Below are positions 25,858-34,725 of a DNA stretch of 64,000 nucleotides, in pieces. Where the stretch lies: contig DAME01000004.1 of the NCBI GenBank assembly GCA_002499545.1, positions 1 through 64,000 on the forward strand, in the 5' to 3' direction. How positions within the stretch are numbered: the first letter of the stretch is position 1; each line of letters opens with the position of its first letter. The notes under the pieces were generated by a model. It saw only the letters and a list, made by a program, of their open reading frames with translations, did not search any database and was not told the origin of the DNA. This DNA is from Euryarchaeota archaeon UBA88 (GTDB taxonomy: Archaea; Thermoplasmatota; Poseidoniia; Poseidoniales; Poseidoniaceae). The translations under genes were made by a program, and so were the position numbers.

Positions 25858-28092
25858 ATGGTCGGAGACAGAAGCAGTCAACCGTCCATGCTGATGGCTT
25901 TCTTCTTGGTCGTTATGATGGCATGTCTCCTCTTACCTCTTTCCGCCGCACAGAGTGACGAAATGCAGGAGGAACAGACGCTTGATGGGCGGGTCACAGG
26001 TATTCTGATTGAGCCAAACACAACCTATCACAAAAACTGGACAATCGTGGAAGATGCTTGGGTGAGTTTCTCAATCTCATGCAATCAGTGCACGGCTGAA
26101 CTTTCTCTCGATGGAACCGTGCATTCAACTTCAACAGACTTGACCGTCCAAGCACAATCTACCGGCGAAGTAGTGTTGAATGTCACCTCGCTGGAAACCG
26201 AGCATGTATCGCTATCGCTTGTTGAATCGATTGATGAAAACTATTCTTCCGTTCGCCCTGCTCCATCGCAGGCTACTGAATCTGTCACGATCGAATCGTG
26301 CACTTCTGAAAACCGTTGCATCGACCCGAGCCGGAACCACCTTGATGGAATAGTCAACGGCGATTTCACATCAACTGGTTACCTTCGCGGCATCATTGAA
26401 CAGAGCAATGCCGAATACATCCCCTTGGCAGTGACGGATGGGGACACACTTGAACTTCAATTACGCCACGCCATTCACGATTTGAAAATCTCAGCCTACT
26501 TCCAAAATTCTACCAGTGAAACGTTGCTGGAATCAACGGTTGAAGCACCAACGGGATTGACAACAAATGCCGACAGTGATGCCATGTATGTTCACGTCGA
26601 AGAAGATGGACGTATTCTTCTCAAAGTTGAAAGCGAGGTCGTGAATGCTGCGTGGGTCATCAAAGCTATACGCTACCAACAACTCATTCCGACTCCGCTT
26701 GTTGAAGACCAGAACAACATCAGTATTCGTGGACATCATCAAACCAGTTCCACACTTGAACTCACCGAGAGTCAGGCACTCAATTTCCTCGCATTGGTAA
26801 AACCAGTGGAACTCCGGATTGAGCAACTGAGTTCAGGGTCGTGGATCATGGGTGACTTGATTCAACTCGAAGCGGAAGTTCCCATCACTGCATACCCCTT
26901 GCCAAACATCAGTGCGGTTCGAATACACCTACACTCTTCTGTTCATTGGGTCGAAGTGAGCATTGCCAACTTCTCAGATTTTGGCTCCGGTCATGAAGCG
27001 CCATCTGTCCGCCCCTCGACATCAGCGGTGGACAATTCATCATGGCCGGATTTACCTCAAGTGAGTAGCCAACTTGTGGGACAATTAACCCTCCCTATTT
27101 TTGACACTGCAGACGTTTACCGATTGAATATCACTGGATGGGAGGATTCTCGTCACATGATTCAAGTCACTGTAGAAGGCAGTGAAATCGAAAATTTAAC
27201 CGTCGAATTTTGGAGTATGGAGCAATCCACATGGGAAGTTTTGGAGACAAAAACCTCCGTCTTCCGAAACGGGAAAATTCAACTCGCTATGGAAGTCGAC
27301 CCCGGAACACATTTTGTGCGCATATCACTACCTGTAACCACCAACTTCACCGGCCATTCTTGGGGTGAGAATGTACCGAGTATCGAATACTTTGTCTCAT
27401 CAGCCTATACGCTTACTGATGAAGGATATGAACCGTATTTCCCACCTGATGAACATGCTGAAAAGTGGGGTGTACGATCACGCTTCATCCTCGGTGTTCT
27501 TTTTTTAGCACCGGTCATCTACTTTGCAGTCAGTCTTTCACGTCAAAAGAAAGCAGCGGAATTGTTTGCCAATAAATCAGAACAGCTCGAATGGTTCCGT
27601 AAACAAATGGATTCAGGAGAAGTGACGCCTACTCAATCACGTAAGAACCTCATTCGAGCACTCCAATCCATCACGCTACTTGATTGGGATCAAGCGAGTC
27701 GAGCATGGGGGAAGGCAAACCTCGAGCATCGAACCACGGATGCAGCCTTGGCAGTTTGGGCTCTTGATCGCCGACTCGCAACAACAGAAGGAAGCATTCC
27801 ATTGATGGTTGGCATTCACGTCATCAAGGGTAACTGGGACCTTGCTGCACTGCGCTTCGATGCACCCGAGGGGAAGGGGTGGACGGTTGAAAACGTTCAA
27901 CCCCGCTTCTTACATCGTGGTGAAGAAGTTTTCATCGATACCATGGCAGAAGGAAACAGGACGTTTGTCATGGTCGAATTAACCGGAACTGCTACCGCAG
28001 TCGATGTTGAACTAAATGGCCGCGTCGACGGGACTGCGACCGCCTCACGAATTCCAAAGACCCTCGCAGTTGAAGTATTCGAAGAAGAATGA
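25858..28092 (+). CDS. Surface protein with one membrane span and a cytosolic domain of unknown type
   Basis: 744 residues. A hydrophobic signal near the start (MLMAFFLVVMMACLLLPLSAA) suggests either the ATG at 25858 or the one at 25888 is used. About 510 extracellular residues contain beta-rich repeats with several Cys pairs (CNQC, CTSENRC). A transmembrane helix (FILGVLFLAPVIYFAVSL) at about 540-560 precedes a cytosolic part of about 180 residues with a helical segment (EQLEWFRKQMDSGEVTPTQSRKNLIRALQSI) and a beta-rich end. I recognise no catalytic motif. The divergent arcS start is about 42 bases away. Confidence 0.72.
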   Translation: MVGDRSSQPSMLMAFFLVVMMACLLLPLSAAQSDEMQEEQTLDGRVTGILIEPNTTYHKNWTIVEDAWVSFSISCNQCTAELSLDGTVHSTSTDLTVQAQSTGEVVLNVTSLETEHVSLSLVESIDENYSSVRPAPSQATESVTIESCTSENRCIDPSRNHLDGIVNGDFTSTGYLRGIIEQSNAEYIPLAVTDGDTLELQLRHAIHDLKISAYFQNSTSETLLESTVEAPTGLTTNADSDAMYVHVEEDGRILLKVESEVVNAAWVIKAIRYQQLIPTPLVEDQNNISIRGHHQTSSTLELTESQALNFLALVKPVELRIEQLSSGSWIMGDLIQLEAEVPITAYPLPNISAVRIHLHSSVHWVEVSIANFSDFGSGHEAPSVRPSTSAVDNSSWPDLPQVSSQLVGQLTLPIFDTADVYRLNITGWEDSRHMIQVTVEGSEIENLTVEFWSMEQSTWEVLETKTSVFRNGKIQLAMEVDPGTHFVRISLPVTTNFTGHSWGENVPSIEYFVSSAYTLTDEGYEPYFPPDEHAEKWGVRSRFILGVLFLAPVIYFAVSLSRQKKAAELFANKSEQLEWFRKQMDSGEVTPTQSRKNLIRALQSITLLDWDQASRAWGKANLEHRTTDAALAVWALDRRLATTEGSIPLMVGIHVIKGNWDLAALRFDAPEGKGWTVENVQPRFLHRGEEVFIDTMAEGNRTFVMVELTGTATAVDVELNGRVDGTATASRIPKTLAVEVFEEE

Positions 28093-28105
28093 GGTGAACT
28101 TCAGA

Positions 28106-29233
28106 TCAGCTTCTTCGCTCTTGAGCATCATCTATGATTCGTTCGATAAGGTCGTCAGGACCGAGGTCACCTTTCAATTCTTGAAGAGACTTCTTGACTT
28201 TCTTGCTCACCTTTTTGGGCATGTGTAGCTTCAGCAAAACAATCACATCACCACGTCCACTGCCGCGGGTTCGAGGCAAACCTCGCTTCTTGATTTCAAT
28301 CGTATCTCCAGAGTTCGAATACGCTGGAACTTTGATGGTCAAGTCTTTTCCATCGATGTGCTTCAAAGTCACGGTTGTTCCCAAAACTAACTCTGCATAC
28401 CCAAGCGGCATTGACATGATCAAATCCGTCGTCGAACGTTCATACCACGGGTGTGGTTCGATTTCAATCTCAATAAACAAATCTCCGGGTTCACCCTTGC
28501 CTTGCGGGGCCGGTTCACCCTTACCACGCATGCGAAGACGGGTTCCTGCTTCGCAACCAGCAGGAACTGCAAATCGCAAAGTCGACGATTTCAAGCTTTT
28601 ACCGGTTCCGCGGCAAGAACCGCATCGCTCTTCAATCGAAGTTCCTCGTCCTTGGCACGAAGGACAATCACGAACGACGTCCTGTACAAAAGGTCCTACT
28701 TGTTGACGCATACGGACTCGTCCTTGACCACTGCAGTCCTTACAGGTGACGACTTTACCGTCTTTAGCCCCCGTTCCATTGCAGTCACTGCATGGGACTG
28801 GAAGATCGAGTTCCATCTCTTCGCTGCTTCCCGAATAAATTTGTTCCAGATTCACCGTATGGTAGGTGCGAATATCACTACCTCGACGGCTGTTGGAGCG
28901 AGCACGCCCCCCACCGCCACCAAAAATGTTGGAGAAAAAATCTCCTCCCAGAATGTCCTCAAGGTTGATGTTAAAGTTACCACTTCCAAATCCACCAAAC
29001 GGTGATCCGCCCGGACCTGAATGTCCGAATCGGTCGTATTGAGCACGCTTTTCATCATCAGAAAGAACAGCATATGCTTCCTGTATATCCTTAAACATCT
29101 CTTCGGCATTCTCTTCAGTGCTGCGGTCAGGATGGTACTTTCGGGCGAGACTTCGGAACGCATTCTTTAGTTCCGAGGACGTGGCTGATTTTTCAACTCC
29201 GAGAACTTCGTAATAATCTCGTTTATCAGCCAT
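28106..29233 (-). CDS. dnaJ: Chaperone protein DnaJ (type I)
   Basis: 375 residues. A J domain (1-70, with HPD at 34-36) is followed by a short Gly/Phe-rich region (about 72-110). Four CxxCxGxG zinc motifs start at residues 148, 164, 190 and 204, and the C-terminal substrate-binding region comes last. It stimulates the ATPase of DnaK and delivers unfolded proteins. dnaK and grpE are not in this window. The ATG follows GAGGTGA by six bases, and a TATA-like ATATTGAAA sits about 40 bases upstream of the ATG. Presence of a DnaK-DnaJ system in an archaeon indicates bacterial ancestry, as in other mesophilic Euryarchaeota. Confidence 0.97.
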   Translation of the reverse strand: MADKRDYYEVLGVEKSATSSELKNAFRSLARKYHPDRSTEENAEEMFKDIQEAYAVLSDDEKRAQYDRFGHSGPGGSPFGGFGSGNFNINLEDILGGDFFSNIFGGGGGRARSNSRRGSDIRTYHTVNLEQIYSGSSEEMELDLPVPCSDCNGTGAKDGKVVTCKDCSGQGRVRMRQQVGPFVQDVVRDCPSCQGRGTSIEERCGSCRGTGKSLKSSTLRFAVPAGCEAGTRLRMRGKGEPAPQGKGEPGDLFIEIEIEPHPWYERSTTDLIMSMPLGYAELVLGTTVTLKHIDGKDLTIKVPAYSNSGDTIEIKKRGLPRTRGSGRGDVIVLLKLHMPKKVSKKVKKSLQELKGDLGPDDLIERIIDDAQERRS

Positions 29234-29270
29234 ATGGATTCACCTCTGTGCCAACGGGTTGCTAGGACCT

Positions 29271-29285
29271 CTTTCAATATCTCGG
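29271..29285 (-). promoter_or_regulatory. Probable dnaJ promoter (TATA-like box)
   Basis: CCGAGATATTGAAAG reads on the minus strand. It lies about 25 bases upstream of a plausible start near 29250, ahead of the ribosome site GAGGTGA at 29240-29246 and the dnaJ ATG. Confidence 0.35.
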
Positions 29286-29298
29286 ATGATTACAGCAT

Positions 29299-30285
29299 TT
29301 AGGCATCGAGTCCACACGATAAGCAGAACGGCTCACCTTGAGGGATTATCGCATTGCATCCACGGCACATTGTGCCAGTTGGAGTTACGGTGACTTGTTG
29401 TGGTTGAGGATTCGTGGCGTTAAGTGGTGAAAGCATTGCCATTGCTTCAATGCTCTCGTCTGCGGTATTCGAGGTGGGGGTCGTTGGCGTATCCCAGGCA
29501 TAGACTTTGGCCGTCTCCGGGTCCATAGCAGCGCTCTTACTCAGAGGGGGAAGGTCGTTCGAGACGACTGATTCAATCATCCCGTCATCACTCAGCGTAG
29601 CAATTTTGAGTTCTGAATCGGACGCGGAAGCCATCTTGCGTATCGGTGCAACGGGTCGCTGAGCAACCACAGGAGCAGCCTTTGAGGCTGCCAAAAGGGC
29701 AGCTTGTCGCTGCTCGAGACGGCGTTCTTTGGCATCGCCACGGCCGAAAAGGCCGGTAACCATGTCAAGGAACGAATCCATAGGACTTTTCCGACGAGTT
29801 GAACCGATGGTTGAATCAACTCGTTCGTCATAGTTTACATCACTTGAACGACCACGATTGGACTTACGGATTCGTTCTGATTCCAAAAGCAGGTCGACTT
29901 CGACTTTCTCATCTTCATGGAGTTCCATTTCAGGGGATTCGTTATCGATTGCAGACACGTTTTGAGAAAGAATGACTTCGCCTTCAGGGCCTAAGTCAGA
30001 ACCGAGAGGGACGTTCGTTTGCCAAACACCTGCTTCTTCCGCATCGTACACTTTCTTCATCGACTTCATAATTTTCGAACGGTGAAATTCATGATCTTTG
30101 ACCGTCTTGGTTTTTCGGAAAAGGATAATTCCAAGCACTACGGCGATAAGATACCACACATATGCAAGCCTCGGCTCCACCTCAAACATTTGTCGAAGAG
30201 GCGTCACTGTCATGTGCACAGTAGCCATCAACAACAGCGGAAGAGCGGCAACACCACGAGCCGTTGCTTGCCTCTCTCGTGCCAT
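29299..30285 (-). CDS. Two-span membrane protein with a cytosolic zinc ribbon
   Basis: 328 residues with two hydrophobic segments at about 13-32 and 40-58 (VAALPLLLMATVHMTVTPL and LAYVWYLIAVVLGIILF). A long charged, poorly conserved, probably disordered middle follows. The zinc-ribbon end is CRGCN...CLSCG. The ATG is preceded by AGGTGG, a strong ribosome site. The layout resembles archaeal membrane-bound zinc-ribbon proteins that recruit partners at the membrane, but no function is recognised. Confidence 0.75.
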   Translation of the reverse strand: MARERQATARGVAALPLLLMATVHMTVTPLRQMFEVEPRLAYVWYLIAVVLGIILFRKTKTVKDHEFHRSKIMKSMKKVYDAEEAGVWQTNVPLGSDLGPEGEVILSQNVSAIDNESPEMELHEDEKVEVDLLLESERIRKSNRGRSSDVNYDERVDSTIGSTRRKSPMDSFLDMVTGLFGRGDAKERRLEQRQAALLAASKAAPVVAQRPVAPIRKMASASDSELKIATLSDDGMIESVVSNDLPPLSKSAAMDPETAKVYAWDTPTTPTSNTADESIEAMAMLSPLNATNPQPQQVTVTPTGTMCRGCNAIIPQGEPFCLSCGLDA

Positions 30286-30343
30286 AGTACCACCTTTCCC
30301 TCATACTCTTCACTCAAGTATGTTGTTACTTGTTGCTGTTGAA

Positions 30344-31375
30344 TCAACGGTCACTCGGGGCCCTACCGTCCCGAAGAAGTCCGTCAAGTAAGCCGATAGA
30401 AAAACTGCTGTGGAGCATGAGTAGGCAAAGAGGTACTCCAAGAATATTCGTCATTCGCCGTGTTTGGAATGTCGAACGTATGCCCTCTAGTATCAACACT
30501 GCACCATACATTGTTGGCAGCACCCAGCCAAATGAAGGAAGGGTGACGGCCATTATCAAACTTAACAACGCACCAATCCACGGGAGAAATTCGATAGCAC
30601 TTGCACGTTGGGGGTGGCGGCGTACGACCTTCATCCGCCAAAATCCGTACCTATGTCCCATCCGCCACCATTTCACAATGCCAGTCCGTTTGGTCATTGA
30701 AACCGATGTGGACGGAGTCCTGTGCAGGCGGTATCCCTGTTCAATCAATCGCATCGATAAATCACTGTCTTGGCTTGTGATAAACGAAGTATCCCAACCA
30801 CCGACTGCTTCCAAAGCGGTTCGCAAATGCATAGCAAACGCTGGTGTCTGGGTAGCGCCGTCTTCCTTGAAAGAAGAGAATTGACCGCTGCCGCTGCCAA
30901 ACGGTGAACTCAAGCATGCCTCAACCCATCCTTCTACAAAACCGTGCTCCCCCTTGCGAGGCTCGACACGAACCCCAAGTGCTGCAAGAGGACTAGAATC
31001 AATCGCTTCGACCCGTTTCCACTCTGCAATTCGTAGTTCGAGATGATTGGCTTCAACCGTAGAATGGCCAATCAATTCCACACAATAACGAACCGATGGG
31101 GGGAGGAGTGTAAGAGCGAGGTTACGGGCCTCAGCGACGTACTTGCCGGGATTGTCATGCAACTCAATATGGGGTCCGCCACGTTCTTTACTGCGTGAAA
31201 TCGCGTCCCTCACCAACGTGGCAGTGCTATCGGTTGAACCGCCATCAAGAACCAGAATCATGTGGTCCGACGAATCAATTGATTGATCCATCAGAGAATC
31301 AAGGCACGCAACGATGTATTCTGCTTCATTGAGAACTGGAAGAACCGTGCAAATCGACGGTCCATCACCACTCAT
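30344..31375 (-). CDS. Glycosyltransferase family 2 membrane protein
   Basis: 343 residues from the ATG at 31375; a TTG at 31426 gives 17 extra residues. The GT-A fold starts with CTVLPVLNEAEYIVACLDSL and VLDGGSTDSTATLV. SQDSDLSMRLIEQG has the DxD/ED-type residues used for nucleotide-sugar and catalysis, and WRMGHRYGFWRMK fits the QxxRW-like acceptor region. Two C-terminal hydrophobic helices follow. The overall similarity is to ExoA-like or dolichyl-phosphate-sugar transferases, so a part in surface polysaccharide or N-glycan assembly on the many secreted proteins here is plausible. The exact sugar is unknown. Confidence 0.85.
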   Translation of the reverse strand: MSGDGPSICTVLPVLNEAEYIVACLDSLMDQSIDSSDHMILVLDGGSTDSTATLVRDAISRSKERGGPHIELHDNPGKYVAEARNLALTLLPPSVRYCVELIGHSTVEANHLELRIAEWKRVEAIDSSPLAALGVRVEPRKGEHGFVEGWVEACLSSPFGSGSGQFSSFKEDGATQTPAFAMHLRTALEAVGGWDTSFITSQDSDLSMRLIEQGYRLHRTPSTSVSMTKRTGIVKWWRMGHRYGFWRMKVVRRHPQRASAIEFLPWIGALLSLIMAVTLPSFGWVLPTMYGAVLILEGIRSTFQTRRMTNILGVPLCLLMLHSSFSIGLLDGLLRDGRAPSDR

Positions 31376-31454
31376 GGTAGAACCAGTCGTAACTTGACTT
31401 TCACCCCTTCGCCTTGAAATGTCCAAAAAGGCATGTTCATGAGTGCGGCACGAT

Positions 31455-31460
31455 AGGAGG
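31455..31460 (+). promoter_or_regulatory. AGGAGG ribosome-binding site deciding the UPF0201 start
   Basis: AGGAGG stands four bases ahead of the ATG at 31465. It fixes the start well inside the longer frame that opens at 31414. Confidence 0.7.
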
Positions 31461-31464
31461 CATC

Positions 31465-31980
31465 ATGCAAGAACCAATGCTCCGCCTCAACGGAGTGAAT
31501 GAAAACCTCAAGATTCGCGTGGAAACCACGCTGCAAGGTCCAGATTCACCCGGAAAAGTGGCGAAGGCACTCCACGCTTTGTTTCCAGAATTTGCGATAC
31601 CGCACCCCATTATTGAGCCTGAATTAGGCAGTGCAAACGACCAGCATTGGGCGTGTGATCAGGTGCCCCTTGACCACTTTATCCAACAGCTCCACCGCCA
31701 ACAAATATTGGATACTGCTTTGGATTACATGTCGACTCACTATGCTGATGGATCAACAATGTTCACCCTCTCACGGCAGGCTGCACTGGCAGGGAAAGTC
31801 GCTTTTCCGTTACCGACAGAGGTCCCACTTGGGGGGGTTATTACCGTTCACTTAGAAGGTGAAACACTTGCAGATTGGTTGGAAGCTGCAACCTGGCATC
31901 GCGGGCGTGATTCAGTTCCAAAATCAATACACGATGACCGCACTATGTCTGGAGATGGTGAAGCAGTCACGTGGATTTGA
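31465..31980 (+). CDS. UPF0201 family protein (conserved archaeal, possible RNA-binding)
   Basis: 171 residues. The first residues (LKIRVETTLQGPDSPGKVAKALHALFP) and the central FIQQLHRQQILDTALDYM with FTLSRQAALAGKVAF match the UPF0201 family, which has an N-terminal domain like a nucleic-acid-binding fold and a conserved KQAAFVGKVxF-type segment. The family is widespread in archaea and its role is not established. The start is fixed by the strong ribosome site at 31455. The end overlaps the convergent fusion gene by 14 bases. A glycosyltransferase gene lies divergently upstream. Confidence 0.82.
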   Translation: MQEPMLRLNGVNENLKIRVETTLQGPDSPGKVAKALHALFPEFAIPHPIIEPELGSANDQHWACDQVPLDHFIQQLHRQQILDTALDYMSTHYADGSTMFTLSRQAALAGKVAFPLPTEVPLGGVITVHLEGETLADWLEAATWHRGRDSVPKSIHDDRTMSGDGEAVTWI

Positions 31981-33019
31981 CCAGATAACCCGTCTTCCTC
32001 ATCCACGCTACGATTGCTTCATCGTTTCCCAACCAATCCAGAGGAGAATCGTCGAGGATGTTTCGCCATTGAATCGATTGATGTGATGTCCAGTGCTGTG
32101 AGTCCTCGAAAACGGGTGATGTGTCAACCCGGGTGCAAGGTATTGCATGGAGTGCAATGTCCGTATGTGAAAGGCTGTGGAAAAAGGTACCAATGGATTG
32201 ATGGGCCTCTACTATCCAACCGAATTCCTCTCCAATTTCCCTTACAATCGCCGTTTGTTTTGATTCACCAGGCTCCACCTTGCCACCGGGAAACTCCCAT
32301 TTTGCACCGTGTACTGCGTCCGGAATTCGCTGTGCAACGAGGTACGAATCTTCGTTGGTTATCAAAGCACAAACAACATTGAGAACAGGCCGGTACATCA
32401 TCCGTTCAAGTATGTCTTCAACCAATGCCGTTCCGTCTTCAACACTGTATTGATCAGGGCCTGGGAGGTGAAGAAAAAAACATGGAATTGATGATCCAGA
32501 TTGTGAATCAGGGCTTTGAAGCGTTGAGAGTGTGCGATACATGGTTTCATTGCAGAGAAAAGTCCCCGCATCCTCTGATAATTCCCATTCTGCTTTCCAA
32601 TCAATGTTTTGCCATGCCTTGAGGGGGGCGCTGGACCAAACATCGCCGTTACCCGTAAGAGGACTGTCCACGATACGCCGACCATCATTATCCGGGATTC
32701 GCATGGCGAGACGATCTTGTGCACGAGTTTCAAAACGTGGGATTGAGCATGAGTCGCATTGCCCAATGTGAAGAATTGCATCCCAATGTTCACCATTCAG
32801 CAACCTGTGGGCAATTTCTACTGAACCTGTAGCGTCAACTGACAGAACTTTGGTCTCGATTTGGATGTTGATTGGCACCTCACTATGCTGGCGTAAATCC
32901 TGCCAGGGGTCGATACATTCGAGTTGTTTGGGAAGTGATTCAACGACATCCTGCGAAATATTCCTTTCATGGGAGCCAAAGGGTTCGAAACCAGTTACCA
33001 GAACCCGAGCCATGGACAT
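31967..33019 (-). CDS. pcp: Pyroglutamyl-peptidase I fused to a NUDIX hydrolase
   Basis: 350 residues from the ATG at 33019, with GGTGA upstream; the longer open frame to 33247 overlaps the divergent gene and is unlikely. Residues 1-215 are a C15 pyroglutamyl peptidase: VLVTGFEPFG at the start, Glu in ETRAQDRLAMRIPDN, Cys in LCNETMYR and His in FLHLPGP, the Glu/Cys/His set all present. From about 218 a NUDIX domain follows with GGKVEPGESKQTAIVREIGEEFGW, matching the GX5EX7REUXEEXGU box, of the 8-oxo-dGTP/CTP pyrophosphohydrolase type. The pairing of amino-terminal pyroglutamate removal with nucleotide cleaning in one chain is unusual. The short linker shows no frameshift. Confidence 0.85.
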   Translation of the reverse strand: MSMARVLVTGFEPFGSHERNISQDVVESLPKQLECIDPWQDLRQHSEVPINIQIETKVLSVDATGSVEIAHRLLNGEHWDAILHIGQCDSCSIPRFETRAQDRLAMRIPDNDGRRIVDSPLTGNGDVWSSAPLKAWQNIDWKAEWELSEDAGTFLCNETMYRTLSTLQSPDSQSGSSIPCFFLHLPGPDQYSVEDGTALVEDILERMMYRPVLNVVCALITNEDSYLVAQRIPDAVHGAKWEFPGGKVEPGESKQTAIVREIGEEFGWIVEAHQSIGTFFHSLSHTDIALHAIPCTRVDTSPVFEDSQHWTSHQSIQWRNILDDSPLDWLGNDEAIVAWMRKTGYLVKST

Positions 33020-33098
33020 GCGTAGGTTCACCAGTTTTTGATACCTTGACATGAGGAACAGGGGGCATATTGACAAATGCAGTACACCAGCGCGTGTC

Positions 33099-33440
33099 AT
33101 GGCGCCCGAAGATTCGCAATCAGAGATGGTTGTAGAGGATGAGGCAAAAACCGTTTCCGACACGCGACCGGTGCGGTTGTTCCGTGAAATTTGGAAAGAA
33201 TTCACATTTGGAGTTGGTGCTTGGGGGACGTTACGACCACTTTTCACTGCGCTGTTAGCAGCCGTGCCATTTTTATTCTTAGGACAACACGTTAATCGAC
33301 GTCATCAAAAAGCCATAGATTGGTCACTGTTACAGATTCCATTGGCTCTCACAATTGTACTGTGGTTTGGCTTATGGCTCTACTCAATTTTTGACGCTTG
33401 GCGTGAGGCGACTCAATTGATTTCACAATCGAGCGACTAA
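33099..33440 (+). CDS. Small membrane protein, two predicted spans
   Basis: 113 residues from MAPEDSQSEM; the frame also opens at 33051, which would leave only about 30 bases between two divergent genes. Two hydrophobic segments are seen (LFTALLAAVPFLFLG and IPLALTIVLWFGLWLYSIFD). The N-terminus is acidic and hydrophilic. It shows no motif that I recognise. Its stop overlaps the convergent lipoprotein gene by four bases. Confidence 0.6.
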   Translation: MAPEDSQSEMVVEDEAKTVSDTRPVRLFREIWKEFTFGVGAWGTLRPLFTALLAAVPFLFLGQHVNRRHQKAIDWSLLQIPLALTIVLWFGLWLYSIFDAWREATQLISQSSD

Positions 33441-34228
33441 GGTCGCCATAATTGGTTTTCAGCCTCAATTGCACCGCTTGCTAGTCCGGTCAAGTCATTG
33501 AGGTCGTCTTGGTCAAATTCGGTCGGGATTTCATTATCAAAGAAATTTCCAATGGTTCTGGATTCAATAGCCCAGTACATCACGGATTCTTCATTGTTTG
33601 AGTGGTTAGGATGGTCGCTGTCTTCATGGTCAGCAGGCGAGGTGTAGACAGTATTCACAAGGCCAAGAAGATGCCCAAACTCGTGAATAACAACACTGTT
33701 CTCAACTTTTTCAGCAGACGGACGATTCAGAAAGCCACGTGCTTCTTGAACAGAATCCCCAAAAATCGCTACAGTGGAGGCATCCACCGCAACACCCAAG
33801 ACGCTGTCATCGTCGTAGGTTCCAGCAGGGAGAATCATTTGCCAATACAGAGTAGAGCCATCCAGAGGATCGTGTGATTTCAACTCCCACCCAGCATCGC
33901 GAACGTCTTGTGCACTCCACGAACCGTCACCCGGGAGTTGGGATTCTGTGAGGAGGATTTGAATCCCATTCGGCTTATCACACACCGATTCCAATCGTTG
34001 TTTGAGAAGATCTGTGGTCGAGGATTCGGGCTCATATCCAGGATGGTAATCGATTTCCACGATCATCGACGTATACTTGGAACCATCCAAACATGCAAGT
34101 GTCAGGCTGCCCGGGATTCCGTGATCTTCACCCAGATCAAGGAGATTGTCCGTCCCCATGCAGCCGCTGAGAGCAGGACAAATGAAGAGGATGAACAGTA
34201 CGCTCCACGCTTGCTTCTGTTGCGCCAT
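33437..34228 (-). CDS. Lipoprotein zinc metalloprotease (HEFGH type)
   Basis: 263 residues with an archaeal lipobox (PALSGC, Cys23), so probably lipid-anchored outside the membrane. Residues 182-186 are HEFGH, the zinc and catalytic site. The following residues are LLGLVN, so the metzincin third-ligand position holds Asn rather than His or Asp. A cluster of His residues (201, 206, 209) comes soon after and could supply the third ligand. SVMYW (215-219) resembles a Met-turn. I infer an extracytoplasmic peptidase that works with the subtilases of this region. The N-terminal 150 residues hold no other known domain. Confidence 0.8.
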   Translation of the reverse strand: MAQQKQAWSVLFILFICPALSGCMGTDNLLDLGEDHGIPGSLTLACLDGSKYTSMIVEIDYHPGYEPESSTTDLLKQRLESVCDKPNGIQILLTESQLPGDGSWSAQDVRDAGWELKSHDPLDGSTLYWQMILPAGTYDDDSVLGVAVDASTVAIFGDSVQEARGFLNRPSAEKVENSVVIHEFGHLLGLVNTVYTSPADHEDSDHPNHSNNEESVMYWAIESRTIGNFFDNEIPTEFDQDDLNDLTGLASGAIEAENQLWRP

Positions 34229-34263
34229 GGTGTAACGAAGCGGTCTTCATTTTCAAACCATTG

Positions 34264-34716
34264 TTACCATTCTTCTGGGATTTCCAGAGGAGAGAAAAGT
34301 TGACCCGGACCTTTGGCCTTGGATAGCTGTTGGCGGGAAAGTGCCTCCCAGGGTCGCAATGCGAGCAAACCCTCGGCTACCGAAGCATCGATTTCGACCA
34401 GCGTAACGCGTATCAATGTCGCTAAGATGTCCATGCGATCTTCATCGATAATGTTGAATATTTTTTCGAGTTCAAAGGAAAATCCTGTGTCACCTTGATC
34501 GGCTAATTCAATATCCCAAGGGTGGGTCACAGTTTCAGGGAATTCTTGGCCAGTTGCACGTATGTGCTCGTCAAGCGACCGTGAGAGACCTGCAATGTGC
34601 TTGCTGAGGACCAAACTCACTTCGATGAGTGGCATGTTCAATTGGTTGATGAGGTTGACAACTCGTTCCTGTAGGGTCACCATACCTTCGACCGCAGAAT
34701 CTTCTCCGCTTGACAT
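34264..34716 (-). CDS. Unrecognised small cytosolic protein
   Basis: 150 residues from the ATG at 34716 (GTG at 34722 is also possible), starting a few bases after the stop of the giant gene at 34726. It is acidic and mostly helical, with amphipathic segments such as LINQLNMPLIEVSLVLSKHIAGLSRSLDEHI and IIDEDRMDILATLIRVTLVEID. No signal peptide or cysteine motif is visible. Its position suggests a partner or regulator of the giant surface protein, but this rests on proximity only. Confidence 0.6.
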   Translation of the reverse strand: MSSGEDSAVEGMVTLQERVVNLINQLNMPLIEVSLVLSKHIAGLSRSLDEHIRATGQEFPETVTHPWDIELADQGDTGFSFELEKIFNIIDEDRMDILATLIRVTLVEIDASVAEGLLALRPWEALSRQQLSKAKGPGQLFSPLEIPEEW

Positions 34717-34725
34717 GGACACAAC

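Noticed and set aside
33020..33247. N-terminal extension of the pyroglutamyl peptidase-NUDIX gene
   Set aside because: It overlaps the divergent small membrane protein and looks unlike the family, which starts at VLVTGFEPFG.
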